Positions 17,080 through 24,662 of a DNA stretch of 37,823 nt are shown in pieces; position 1 is the first letter of the stretch; each line of letters begins with the position of its first letter. Both the position numbers and the translations under genes were made by a program. Where the stretch lies: NCBI GenBank assembly GCA_964444125.1, contig CAYUFB010000010.1, positions 1 to 37,823 of the forward strand. The letters are read 5' to 3'. Origin of the DNA: CAYUFB01 sp964444125 (GTDB taxonomy: Bacteria; Patescibacteriota; Dojkabacteria; B142; JAFGMG01). The notes beneath the pieces were generated by a model. It was not told the DNA's origin. It saw only the letters and a list, made by a program, of their open reading frames with translations, and made no database searches.

Positions 17080-17706
17080 ATGGATTTAATAGATGATTAT
17101 TTAAGGCAATATAAAATACCCTTTGCTGCTTTTTGTCTGGTAATGATATTTGTTGGTGGATTGTATTTTTCATTATCAAATGCTCTTGAGAAAGAAGTCT
17201 ATTATGATATAAGTGCAGAAGAAGTGAAGAAGGTTATAGAAAGCCAGAATCAAATCGATACTTCTACAGAGGGTAGCGTTCTTGTCGATATTGCCGGTCA
17301 GGTCAAGAACCCAAGTGTCTTGAAACTTTCAAAGGGAATTTGCTTAATGGATGCAATTTTGGCTGCAGGCGGTTTTTCAGAAAAGGCAGATATGTATTAT
17401 GTCCAGCGATATTTGAATTTGGCTGTAGAAATAGAAGATAGACAAAAAATATATATTCCATCAAAAGAAGAGACTAGAAATGATGCGACTTGGTATGGTC
17501 TATCAAGTAGTACCCAAGCTTCTCAATCGAAGGTCAATATTAATACTGCAACAATTGATCAATTAAAGACTTTATCAGGTGTAGGGGATGCAACTGCACA
17601 GAAGATAATTGACGGAAGACCTTACAAATCTATAGAAAGTATTATGGATGTATCTGGAATAGGCGAGTCTACCTTTGCCAAAATTAAAGAAAGTATACAA
17701 ATATAA
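17080..17706 (+). CDS. comEA: competence protein ComEA
   Basis: DNA-binding receptor of the transformation machinery. The 208-residue protein has one membrane helix (about 12-32), an SLBB domain (about 65-120, VLVDIAGQVKNPSVLKL) and a C-terminal tandem helix-hairpin-helix domain (about 148-208: VNINTATIDQLKTLSGVG, then IMDVSGIGESTF) that binds double-stranded DNA without sequence preference. The start is ATG 17080, one codon after an in-frame TTG. Its stop overlaps the comEC start (TAATG), so translation is coupled. With comEC it points to DNA import, a trait widely kept in CPR genomes that carry type IV pili. Confidence 0.93.
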   Translation: MDLIDDYLRQYKIPFAAFCLVMIFVGGLYFSLSNALEKEVYYDISAEEVKKVIESQNQIDTSTEGSVLVDIAGQVKNPSVLKLSKGICLMDAILAAGGFSEKADMYYVQRYLNLAVEIEDRQKIYIPSKEETRNDATWYGLSSSTQASQSKVNINTATIDQLKTLSGVGDATAQKIIDGRPYKSIESIMDVSGIGESTFAKIKESIQI

Positions 17707-19169
17707 TGCGACTTAGTTGCATTGGGCGGGTTCGATTTTATAGGGATACGATGACTAATCTGATCATATTCCATGCTTTTGTGGCGTATTTACTGGGGGT
17801 TTTATGGATTGAATTAGGACTTGATAAAAAATACATTGTCTTGCTGATTGTATTATTGGTTTTGTCGATAAAAAAATCTAGGTTGTTATTGGTCATTTTG
17901 ATTTGGGGCCTATTTATAATCCTCGGATCATGGAGGTGTAGCGATCAATTTGGCCAACTAGAGAAAGTAAATCAAAATCAAGCTGAGGTAAGTATTGATA
18001 ATCTGGTCGTTATTGAAAGGGTTAAATATTCAGATAAGACGAAATTTGTCGCCATATCAGATGGTGTGCCAGGCAAGATATTAGTGCAATCCAGAAATAT
18101 TGAGTACGGACTTAGATGTAATGATAAGCTAATTGGTAATTTTAAGCTGGAAGAGCCAACCAATTACGATACATTTGATTATAAAAAATTTCTGAACATA
18201 AAGGGTATAAATTATATTGTTCAATTAGAAAGTTACGATGTATTACAAAAATATCCAGGTTTAAACAAATGTAGTTTAAAAGAGCAGGGTTTAATTAACC
18301 TAAAAAGGACACTTCCAATAAATCATGCGTCATTAATAGCAGGTTTATTGTGGGGAGAAAACGGTGATTTCTCGAAAGAATACTCATCATATTTTCAAAA
18401 TACAGGTACTAATCATGTGATTGCTGTTTCAGGTTATAACGTATCAATATTGGTCATTCTCGGCTTAAGACTTTCTCGTTTTATGCCAAGAAAGTATGTA
18501 ATTTTTATTATTATTTTTTGCTTACTTTTGTTTAATTACTTAGTCGGATTTGATAATTTGCCGGCGTTTAGGGCTATGGTGATGGGGCTGATGGTGTTGA
18601 TTTCAAAAACTGCAGGGTACAAAGTTCATCCGATAAATTTAATTTCTTTTGCAGGGTTGACAATACTACTTATGAATTCTTTGGGGTTCATGACAATTAG
18701 CTTTCAATTGTCGTTTATGGCATTTATTGGGATTGTTGGTCTTTCGGACAAATTGTCTAGATTCGTAAAAATATTTAAGTCGATAAAAAATGAATTAGCT
18801 ACAACTCTTTCGGCTATTATTATGACTACTCCAATTACTTTTTATAACTTCGGGACATTCTCAATTGTGGCGCCATTGGTAAATATGTTGGTATTACCTA
18901 TTGTTCCTCTACTCATGTTGTTGGGATTTGTACAATTGATAGTATCAAGTATAAGTATAGTTGTTGCTAGATTTCTTTCTTTTCTGATTGTTCCATTTTT
19001 TGATTATTTTGAATATATATTGAGTTTTTTTGGTCGTTTAGAATATAGTTCTATCAGTTATGACGAGCATGTGTCTTCAATGATATTTCTGTTTTATTTC
19101 TTAGTTTTGATTGTATTATTTGAAATGAATTATAGAAATCATGAAAGAGAGAAAATATCGTTTTCGTAA
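17706..19169 (+). CDS. comEC: ComEC/Rec2 membrane channel (without metallo-hydrolase domain)
   Basis: Inner-membrane channel for single-stranded DNA during transformation. The 487-residue protein has N-terminal membrane helices, the soluble OB-like DUF4131 region (about 70-170) and the Competence domain with many helices, recognised by NHVIAVSGYNVSILVILG and DNLPAFRAMVMGLM. Canonical ComEC of about 700-800 residues continues into a beta-lactamase-like domain; here it stops and that domain is encoded by the next, overlapping gene. The start overlaps comEA by one base; a second in-frame ATG 16 codons on (MTNLIIFHAF) is also possible. Confidence 0.9.
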   Translation: MRLSCIGRVRFYRDTMTNLIIFHAFVAYLLGVLWIELGLDKKYIVLLIVLLVLSIKKSRLLLVILIWGLFIILGSWRCSDQFGQLEKVNQNQAEVSIDNLVVIERVKYSDKTKFVAISDGVPGKILVQSRNIEYGLRCNDKLIGNFKLEEPTNYDTFDYKKFLNIKGINYIVQLESYDVLQKYPGLNKCSLKEQGLINLKRTLPINHASLIAGLLWGENGDFSKEYSSYFQNTGTNHVIAVSGYNVSILVILGLRLSRFMPRKYVIFIIIFCLLLFNYLVGFDNLPAFRAMVMGLMVLISKTAGYKVHPINLISFAGLTILLMNSLGFMTISFQLSFMAFIGIVGLSDKLSRFVKIFKSIKNELATTLSAIIMTTPITFYNFGTFSIVAPLVNMLVLPIVPLLMLLGFVQLIVSSISIVVARFLSFLIVPFFDYFEYILSFFGRLEYSSISYDEHVSSMIFLFYFLVLIVLFEMNYRNHEREKISFS

Positions 19170-19995
19170 AATACTAATCACCATCGTGGTTCCATTATTT
19201 ATTGTTTTTGTAAACTATTTAAGAAGTCCTACAGGGTATTTGAAAATATTTGTTTTAGATGTTGGACAGGGTGATGCAATACTTATACAGACAGAGGATA
19301 GAAATTATGGACTTATCGATACTGGCCCAGATGGTTCATTATTGTTTGAACTTGATAAAATTTTGCCACCCTGGCAGAAAAGTCTCGATTTTGTTCTCAT
19401 TACACATCCGGATCAAGATCATATTGGGGGATTGCCATTTGTCATGGAGATATATGAAGTCAATGAATTATTTTTAAATGAAGTCGAAAATAACAATAAG
19501 GCATATAAATATATAGTAGATAATTTAGGTAGTTCCAGGGCTCAACGTATATCTCTAAGTGCCAGTCAGAACTTTCGTCTTGGGTGTTGTACGCAATTCG
19601 ATGTTCTGTGGCCACGGGTAAACTCATCTTCATTGTCAGTTAATGATTCCTCGATTGCTTTAGTACTATGTTACAAGGATTTTTTTATGTATTTAGGGGG
19701 AGATCTTTCTTCTCGTTATGAGGAAACGATATTATCAGATGATGATTATGACTTGGATGTCATAAAGGTCGGCCATCATGGCAGCAAAACAAGTACGTCT
19801 GATAGTTTTATCAAGCTTGGTAATCCAGAAATTGCGGTCATATCTGTTGGCAAAAATAATTATGGGCATCCAGATAATTTAGTATTGAGTGCGCTTGATG
19901 AAAATGGGCTTCAGACATATAGAACGGATTTATCTGGCACGATTATGATTTCTGTTGATATTCACGGGGGATTTGTCGCTGGCGGTATAAGGTAA
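19141..19995 (+). CDS. ComEC-type metallo-beta-lactamase domain, separate protein
   Basis: A 284-residue protein with an N-terminal membrane helix (about 10-25) and a metallo-beta-lactamase fold matching the C-terminal domain of ComEC: LDVGQGDAILIQ at the start, metal site T-H89-P-D91-Q-D93-H94 followed by IGG, later GHHGSKTS and the terminal GHPDN. In ComEC this domain is thought to degrade the non-transported strand. It overlaps the end of comEC by 29 bases in another frame, with no Shine-Dalgarno sequence, so it is translationally coupled and split rather than decayed: both parts are intact. Confidence 0.88.
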   Translation: MKERKYRFRKILITIVVPLFIVFVNYLRSPTGYLKIFVLDVGQGDAILIQTEDRNYGLIDTGPDGSLLFELDKILPPWQKSLDFVLITHPDQDHIGGLPFVMEIYEVNELFLNEVENNNKAYKYIVDNLGSSRAQRISLSASQNFRLGCCTQFDVLWPRVNSSSLSVNDSSIALVLCYKDFFMYLGGDLSSRYEETILSDDDYDLDVIKVGHHGSKTSTSDSFIKLGNPEIAVISVGKNNYGHPDNLVLSALDENGLQTYRTDLSGTIMISVDIHGGFVAGGIR

Positions 19996-20015
19996 TATGG
20001 AATATTCTTCCATAT
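19995..20015 (+). other. hairpin after the competence operon
   Basis: ATATGGAA (19995-20002) pairs with TTCCATAT (20008-20015) over a 5-base loop, right at the stop codon. No T run follows, so it is a weak terminator or an mRNA 3'-end stabiliser. Confidence 0.35.
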
Positions 20016-20058
20016 CCATCTCTCGAATAAAGCTAATAATCTAAAACGATTTTTTTGT

Positions 20059-20087
20059 TTGCAATTATTGAATTTTCTGGGTAGAAT
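20059..20087 (+). promoter_or_regulatory. promoter of the TMPK-like gene
   Basis: TTGCAA (20059-20064), 17 bases, TAGAAT (20082-20087); predicted leader about 33 bases without Shine-Dalgarno sequence. Confidence 0.55.
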
Positions 20088-20126
20088 CGGGCAAGCTAAG
20101 GATATTTAAAATATTAACCTTTTTCT

Positions 20127-20750
20127 ATGTTTATAGTATTAGAGTCTATAGATGGTGGAGGTAAAGGCTTTCAAAGAATTGAGATAGCTCATTGGTTACA
20201 AAACAAGGGCCTAAAGGTAAAATCCGCAGAATTTCCTATTCATGATGCATTTTATGAGCAAGTTATCCATCCAGCACTACAAGGAGAGACAAAAATGAAT
20301 AATGCTTCATGGGTATTATCATATTTACTTGAGAAGACTAGATATGCTGACAATATTAAACCCTTCATCTCCGCGCCAGGCATGCTTTTTGTTGCAGATG
20401 GATATTTTACCACAACAATTGCGTATCAATCTTTGTTAATGAAACAAATTGAAATGAACAAATTAATTGAACTTGGGGATTTATTTGATATTCCAAGACC
20501 GGACTTTGCTATATTCTTAGATGTAGATCCAGAAGTTGCCATAAAAAGAAAGAAGAAAGAAGAGGGACACGAAGAAGGTCCTGACATGTTTGAGAAAAGT
20601 GTGGGTAAACAAAAAAAGTTACAAAAGATATTTAAGCAAATGGTTGAAGAAAATATCTATTGTCCATGGTATAAGGTAGATGGAAATGGCAAACCGGAAG
20701 AAGTTACTAAGAATATTATAAAAATATTAAAAACAAAAGGTATAGTATAA
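20127..20750 (+). CDS. thymidylate kinase-like protein with altered P-loop
   Basis: A 207-residue member of the thymidylate kinase fold (dTMP to dTDP): N-terminal P-loop strand, LLEKTRYAD helix, the DR[YH]-like site, IFLDVDPEVAIKRK and a lid with DMFEKS. Two positions differ from active TMPKs. The P-loop reads S-I-D-G-G-G-K13-G14-F, where the Ser/Thr after the lysine is Gly and the first Gly is Ser. The DRY motif is D91-G92-Y93, with its arginine lost. The lysine and the aspartate remain. The enzyme may have changed substrate, or be weak or inactive. It lies just before two nucleoside diphosphate kinase genes, which fits dTTP synthesis (dTMP, dTDP, dTTP). No other TMPK is in the window, but the rest of the genome is unseen. 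Confidence 0.75.
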   Translation: MFIVLESIDGGGKGFQRIEIAHWLQNKGLKVKSAEFPIHDAFYEQVIHPALQGETKMNNASWVLSYLLEKTRYADNIKPFISAPGMLFVADGYFTTTIAYQSLLMKQIEMNKLIELGDLFDIPRPDFAIFLDVDPEVAIKRKKKEEGHEEGPDMFEKSVGKQKKLQKIFKQMVEENIYCPWYKVDGNGKPEEVTKNIIKILKTKGIV

Positions 20751-20760
20751 TTTCTTAAGT

Positions 20761-20788
20761 TTTACGACTATTCGTTATTTTTTATAAA
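20761..20788 (+). promoter_or_regulatory. promoter of the first ndk, nearly leaderless
   Basis: TTTACG (20761-20766), 16 bases, TATAAA (20783-20788), then only 8 bases to the ATG. Confidence 0.45.
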
Positions 20789-20796
20789 TCTAAAAC

Positions 20797-21414
20797 ATGA
20801 CCCAAGATTTTATTAGTATTGAAAGGACTTTTGTAATGATAAAGCCGGATGGAGTCAAAAGAGGCTTGGTCGGCAAAATTTATAAAAAATTTGAAGAGGC
20901 AGGTCTGAAACTCGTTGCAGCAAGAATGATACAAGCTACTGAAGATCAAGCTAAAGATAATTACCCAGGGACAAAAGACTGGCTTATAGGTATGGGAGAA
21001 AAAACTTGGAAAAATTATGATGGGGATGAAGAGAGGTTAATGGCTGATATGGGAACAATAGATAAATTGGAAATTGGCGAGAAAATTTATCAATCATTAG
21101 TCAAATATTTAACATCAGGACCAGTAATTATATCGGTCTGGGAGGGCAATGAAGCAGTAAAGGTTGTAAGAAAACTTGCTGGCTCAACTGACCCAACTAT
21201 TGCTGATGTTGGCACTATCAGAGGTAACTGGGGGTATGATACCCCTAAATTAGCAGTCAAATCGGGTAGGGTGGTTTTTCAAACATTGGTCCATATTTCA
21301 GATTCTCCTGAAGAAGCTAAACGAGAAATTAAACATTGGTTTGGTGATGATTTTAAATATCTTGGTGATTATGAAAGAGTTGATTATGTTGGGGCTTTCG
21401 AGGCTTTTGAATAA
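20797..21414 (+). CDS. nucleoside diphosphate kinase, long form, copy 1
   Basis: NDK transfers the gamma phosphate of ATP to NDPs through a phospho-histidine. The 205-residue protein has the N-terminal FVMIKPDGVKRGLVGKI strand, SGPVIISVWEGNEAV, GTIRGNWG and the active-site His in TLVHISDSPEEA. The usual Asn three residues before that His is Thr. Usual length is 130-150; the excess is an insertion after the helix ending TEDQAKDNYPG (about 35-40 residues, with GEKTWKNY and the MGTIDKLEIGEKIY helix) and a longer C-terminus. It is followed after 21 bases by a paralogue with the same insertion. Confidence 0.85.
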   Translation: MTQDFISIERTFVMIKPDGVKRGLVGKIYKKFEEAGLKLVAARMIQATEDQAKDNYPGTKDWLIGMGEKTWKNYDGDEERLMADMGTIDKLEIGEKIYQSLVKYLTSGPVIISVWEGNEAVKVVRKLAGSTDPTIADVGTIRGNWGYDTPKLAVKSGRVVFQTLVHISDSPEEAKREIKHWFGDDFKYLGDYERVDYVGAFEAFE

Positions 21415-21435
21415 TTATTTTTTAATAACATACTA

Positions 21436-22035
21436 ATGTCAGATATTCATGAAAGAACATTGATAATAGTCAAGCACGATGGAGTAGCAAGGGGTCTTTT
21501 AGGAGAGGTTATCAGTAGATTTGAGAGAGTAGGTTTGAAAATGGTTGCATTTGAGTTTATCGCTGCAACTGAAGATATGGGCAAGGCTCATTATCCAGAA
21601 AGTAAGGAGTGGAAAGAGAAGGTCGGCAATAGGACTTTGACTGAATACAAAGAGAAAGGTATAGATCCAATCGAGAGATTGGGCACTGATGATCCTATCG
21701 AAATTGGTCAAATGGTGAAAAATTGGTTGATCGAATATTTATCTATGGGACCAGTTCTAGCTATGGTCTGGGAGGGCCCTGAAGCGGTAAAAATTGGACG
21801 TAAGTTGGTAGGCGAGACTAACCCTGTTAATGCTGCTCCTGGGACGATTAGAGGCGATTTTAGCTGGGATAATGCTGATCTTGCTAATGATTATAAAAGA
21901 CCATTTTATAATCTAGTACATGCTTCTGGAGACCCTGAAGAGGCAAAAGACGAAATTGAATTGTGGTTCTCAAAGATTGAATTAATGGATTATAAAGTCA
22001 ACGTGCACAAATCTATGGGATATTATGGCAAATAG
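21436..22035 (+). CDS. nucleoside diphosphate kinase, long form, copy 2
   Basis: A 199-residue paralogue of the gene before it. It keeps TLIIVKHDGVARGLLGE (the usual KPDGV is KHDGV), MGPVLAMVWEGPEAV, GTIRGDFSWD and the active-site His in N-L-V-H-A-S-G-D, here with the canonical Asn. The same extra segment occurs after HYPESKEW, so the long form predates the duplication. Of the two copies this one has the more canonical catalytic box and copy 1 the more canonical lysine region. They may form hetero-oligomers. tRNA-Arg follows on the same strand behind its own promoter. Confidence 0.85.
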   Translation: MSDIHERTLIIVKHDGVARGLLGEVISRFERVGLKMVAFEFIAATEDMGKAHYPESKEWKEKVGNRTLTEYKEKGIDPIERLGTDDPIEIGQMVKNWLIEYLSMGPVLAMVWEGPEAVKIGRKLVGETNPVNAAPGTIRGDFSWDNADLANDYKRPFYNLVHASGDPEEAKDEIELWFSKIELMDYKVNVHKSMGYYGK

Positions 22036-22051
22036 GTTCTTCTTGTTTGTC

Positions 22052-22080
22052 TTGGAAATATGACTCTCAACTAGTATAAT
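22052..22080 (+). promoter_or_regulatory. promoter of tRNA-Arg
   Basis: TTGGAA (22052-22057), 17 bases, TATAAT (22075-22080); start near 22087, 13 bases before the tRNA. Confidence 0.75.
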
Positions 22081-22099
22081 TCCTTTATGCTGATATTTT

Positions 22100-22173
22100 G
22101 TACCAGTAGCTCAGTTGGATAGAGCAACGCACTCCTAACGCGTAGGTCGGAGGTTCAAATCCTCTCTGGTACA
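22100..22173 (+). tRNA. tRNA-Arg(CCT)
   Basis: A 74-base cloverleaf: acceptor GTACCAG/CTGGTAC, D arm GCTC/GAGC, anticodon loop CTCCTAA (CCT, reads AGG), T arm GGAGG-TTCAAAT-CCTCT, discriminator A. The lowest anticodon-stem pair is A-C. CCA is not encoded. A run of seven T follows at once and can end transcription. Confidence 0.95.
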
Positions 22174-22178
22174 TTTTT

Positions 22179-23603
22179 TTATTTTAGAACGATTCTGTAA
22201 AGATTAGCTTCTGTAGAATTGACAGAATCTCTGAGTAGAAGCATGAATTCAGAACTTGCTGGTAAATATTGATAACAATCCTCAATAATTTGCTCACTTT
22301 CTATTAAGTTGTATTCATTTGCCACATAGGCATCCATTAATTTGAGATTTGATACTGCTTCAGTACGATGGTTGACGATAATATGTAGACCATTAACAGA
22401 CCATTTAAATGACGTTTTGTCTTGGTTTTTCATGTTGAGAGGTTTGATCTCAGTGTTAATTGAATCTTTCCCTGGCATATACTGACTTCTAAATACGAAA
22501 ACATCATTATCTTCATCTTGAATAATTGCTGATTCGCCATTAGGTGAGATATTTTCTAAGGTATATTCTCCGATATAGTGAATACTTTTTGTTGTATCAA
22601 CGTAGTAAAGCATGTCTTCGCTTGAGACATAAAGAATGTTTTCATTATTGCTACTCATCCAAAGTGATTCGGGCACAGGAAGAGTCGATTTGATGACTGT
22701 GTTTAACTGTCTTTTTTGGCCGTTATTATATGTGTAATATTTTTCTTGAGCGAAAAAAACTAGATTTTGACCATTTACAGCATAGATCGGTGTTTCCTCG
22801 AACTTGTATATAAATCGCAAACTATTATCGGAAATATTGTATTCGTATATTGTCTTATCTTTTTCTATAATCAATGAATTTCCTTTTTTGAACCACTCAA
22901 TTCGATCTGATAAGAAGCCTATGTTTTCAATATCTTCAAGTTGTATTACATTATTGTCTCCGCCATTCATTGAAAAAATACTTTGACTAGAATCTGTAGT
23001 AATTAAGAATCTTGAGTTATCATATGAAATAGTTAATTCATATTCTTTTTGCAATAAATCATCGAGAAATGGTGTTAGGTTATATATTTTCTCCGGTCTG
23101 TTTGATATTAACCCAAAGGCATTTGAAGTTAGTTTATATTTCCATATTCCATTGTCGTTTTCATCTAAACCTCTGACTGGGTAGACTACAAAACTACCAT
23201 CTATAGAAAAAAATGCACGATCAATACTTGTCTGTGTGATTTGGTTTAATTCGTATTCAATTGGAAATAATGTAGCAAATACTTCTTTTACAATTCCTGT
23301 TTCTACTTTGACTTCTTTGGTCCAGGTGGTAAACCCATCTTTTTCTACACGAATAGTGTATTCACCTTCGGTCAAATTTTCGATTTTCTTATCTTTTAGT
23401 GTCACGATTTTGTCATCGAGGTACACTTTGATGTCTCTTTCTGGTTCGACGTTAATTTTGACTATGCCTGTTCTTTCGATACCATCTCTGGTGACCTTAC
23501 CGCCTTGTGCTATAATAATCAAGAATACAGCCAGGCTTGAGAATAGTACAAATACAAAGAAAGCAAAAAAATATATTGATAATCGTTTTAATGTTTTTTT
23601 CAT
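22179..23603 (-). CDS. membrane-anchored PEGA-domain protein with beta-propeller-like region
   Basis: The frame is open from a TTG at 23639, but that codon lies in the -35 box; the ATG at 23603 (MKKTLKRLS) is the true start and transcription should begin at or next to it. The 474-residue product has one membrane helix (about 8-32), then a PEGA domain (about 46-112: VKINVEPERDIKVYLDD, EGEYTIRVEKDGFTTW), a fold found on the outer face of envelope proteins. The rest is about 350 residues of repeating strand-turn units (for example RAFFSIDGSFVVYPV, NGESAIIQDEDNDVFVF), which look like the blades of a WD40/TolB-type propeller. The function is unknown. It is divergent from mreB. Confidence 0.75.
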   Translation of the reverse strand: MKKTLKRLSIYFFAFFVFVLFSSLAVFLIIIAQGGKVTRDGIERTGIVKINVEPERDIKVYLDDKIVTLKDKKIENLTEGEYTIRVEKDGFTTWTKEVKVETGIVKEVFATLFPIEYELNQITQTSIDRAFFSIDGSFVVYPVRGLDENDNGIWKYKLTSNAFGLISNRPEKIYNLTPFLDDLLQKEYELTISYDNSRFLITTDSSQSIFSMNGGDNNVIQLEDIENIGFLSDRIEWFKKGNSLIIEKDKTIYEYNISDNSLRFIYKFEETPIYAVNGQNLVFFAQEKYYTYNNGQKRQLNTVIKSTLPVPESLWMSSNNENILYVSSEDMLYYVDTTKSIHYIGEYTLENISPNGESAIIQDEDNDVFVFRSQYMPGKDSINTEIKPLNMKNQDKTSFKWSVNGLHIIVNHRTEAVSNLKLMDAYVANEYNLIESEQIIEDCYQYLPASSEFMLLLRDSVNSTEANLYRIVLK

Positions 23604-23609
23604 GAATGT

Positions 23610-23639
23610 ATTATAAACTGTATCTATAGTAAGAATCAA
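23610..23639 (-). promoter_or_regulatory. leaderless promoter of the PEGA gene
   Basis: Minus strand: TTGATT (complement of 23634-23639), 18 bases, TATAAT (complement of 23610-23615), 6 bases, then ATG. Standard -10 to start spacing puts +1 at the A of the ATG. Confidence 0.7.
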
Positions 23640-23660
23640 TTTATATTATATCCTATATAA

Positions 23661-24662
23661 ATGGCAAAAAAAATTGCAATTGATCTTGGAACTGCCAATT
23701 CATTGGTACTTGTTCAAGGAAAAGGTATTGTAGTTAGGGAACCTACCGTTGTCGCTGTTTCTCTAGATGATCGAAAAGTTGTAGCTGTTGGTGAAGATGC
23801 CAAAAATATGCTTGGAAAAGTACCAGGAAACATTGTCGCTAAGCGTCCATTAAGACAAGGTGTTATTGCTAGTTATAGGCTAACTGAAGCATTGTTGAAG
23901 TCTTTGTTAAATAAAGCAATAGGAAAATCACGTTTCTTTAAACCAGATGTGATGATCAGTGTGCCTGCTGGCCTGACTTCAGTAGAAGAACGTGCAGTAA
24001 TTGAAGCAGCGGCTTCTGCTGGAGCAGGTAGAATATATCTTATTCCTGAACCAATCGCCGCAGCAATTGGGGCTCAGTTACCAATCAGTACAAGCACAGG
24101 CAATATGATAGTCAATATGGGAGGTGGAACTTCTGAAATAGCAGTAATTTCTATGAATGGGATAGTGACATTTGAGTCCAAGCGAATAGCGGGAGATGCT
24201 TTGACAGAAGCGATAATTGCATATATGCGCAAATCTCGTAGTACAGTAATAGGTGAGCAAATGGCAGAGAAAATTAAAATTGAAATTGGTAGTGCGATTG
24301 AATTAGAAAAACCTAAAGAGATGGAAGTAAGAGGTAGAGATGTTAACTCAGGATTGCCTGTAACGGTGATGGTTAATTCCAATGAGATTCATAATGCAGT
24401 TAGGTCTGTCCTGAATCAAATTATTTATGCGATCAAAACAGTATTAGAGAAAACCCCACCAGAATTAGCTTCAGATATAATTGATAGGGGAATGGTATTA
24501 AGTGGTGGCACTGCAATGTTTAGTAACTTAGATACTCTTTTTACAAGAGCAACAGGTGTCCCAGCGCATGTTGTTGAAGAACCTTTAGATGCTGTAGTTA
24601 GTGGAGTCGCTGAAGCACTAAAACATATTGATGTAATCAAAGGAAGTTTAAAGAGTAATTAA
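23661..24662 (+). CDS. mreB: MreB-family actin homologue, paralogue 1 (Asp to Asn in phosphate-2 loop)
   Basis: Actin-like filament protein that guides wall synthesis in non-spherical bacteria. The 333 residues show phosphate-1 IDLGTANSLV, the connect region EPIAAAIGAQ, phosphate-2 and the adenosine motif VLSGGTAMF. The phosphate-2 loop reads N152-M-G-G-G-T where MreB and its relatives have D-I-G-G-G-T; the lost Asp normally helps position Mg/water for ATP hydrolysis. The N-terminal amphipathic extension seen in paralogue 2 (35983-37041) is absent. It stands alone, away from mreC, divergent from the PEGA membrane protein; its start has a TATTAT box 11 bases upstream. Its 3' end overlaps the convergent gene by 15 bases. 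Confidence 0.88.
   Translation: MAKKIAIDLGTANSLVLVQGKGIVVREPTVVAVSLDDRKVVAVGEDAKNMLGKVPGNIVAKRPLRQGVIASYRLTEALLKSLLNKAIGKSRFFKPDVMISVPAGLTSVEERAVIEAAASAGAGRIYLIPEPIAAAIGAQLPISTSTGNMIVNMGGGTSEIAVISMNGIVTFESKRIAGDALTEAIIAYMRKSRSTVIGEQMAEKIKIEIGSAIELEKPKEMEVRGRDVNSGLPVTVMVNSNEIHNAVRSVLNQIIYAIKTVLEKTPPELASDIIDRGMVLSGGTAMFSNLDTLFTRATGVPAHVVEEPLDAVVSGVAEALKHIDVIKGSLKSN

Noticed and set aside
23604..23639. TTG start for the PEGA protein
   Set aside because: These codons are the promoter itself (TTGATT-N18-TATAAT), and the ATG at 23603 gives a normal N-terminus.
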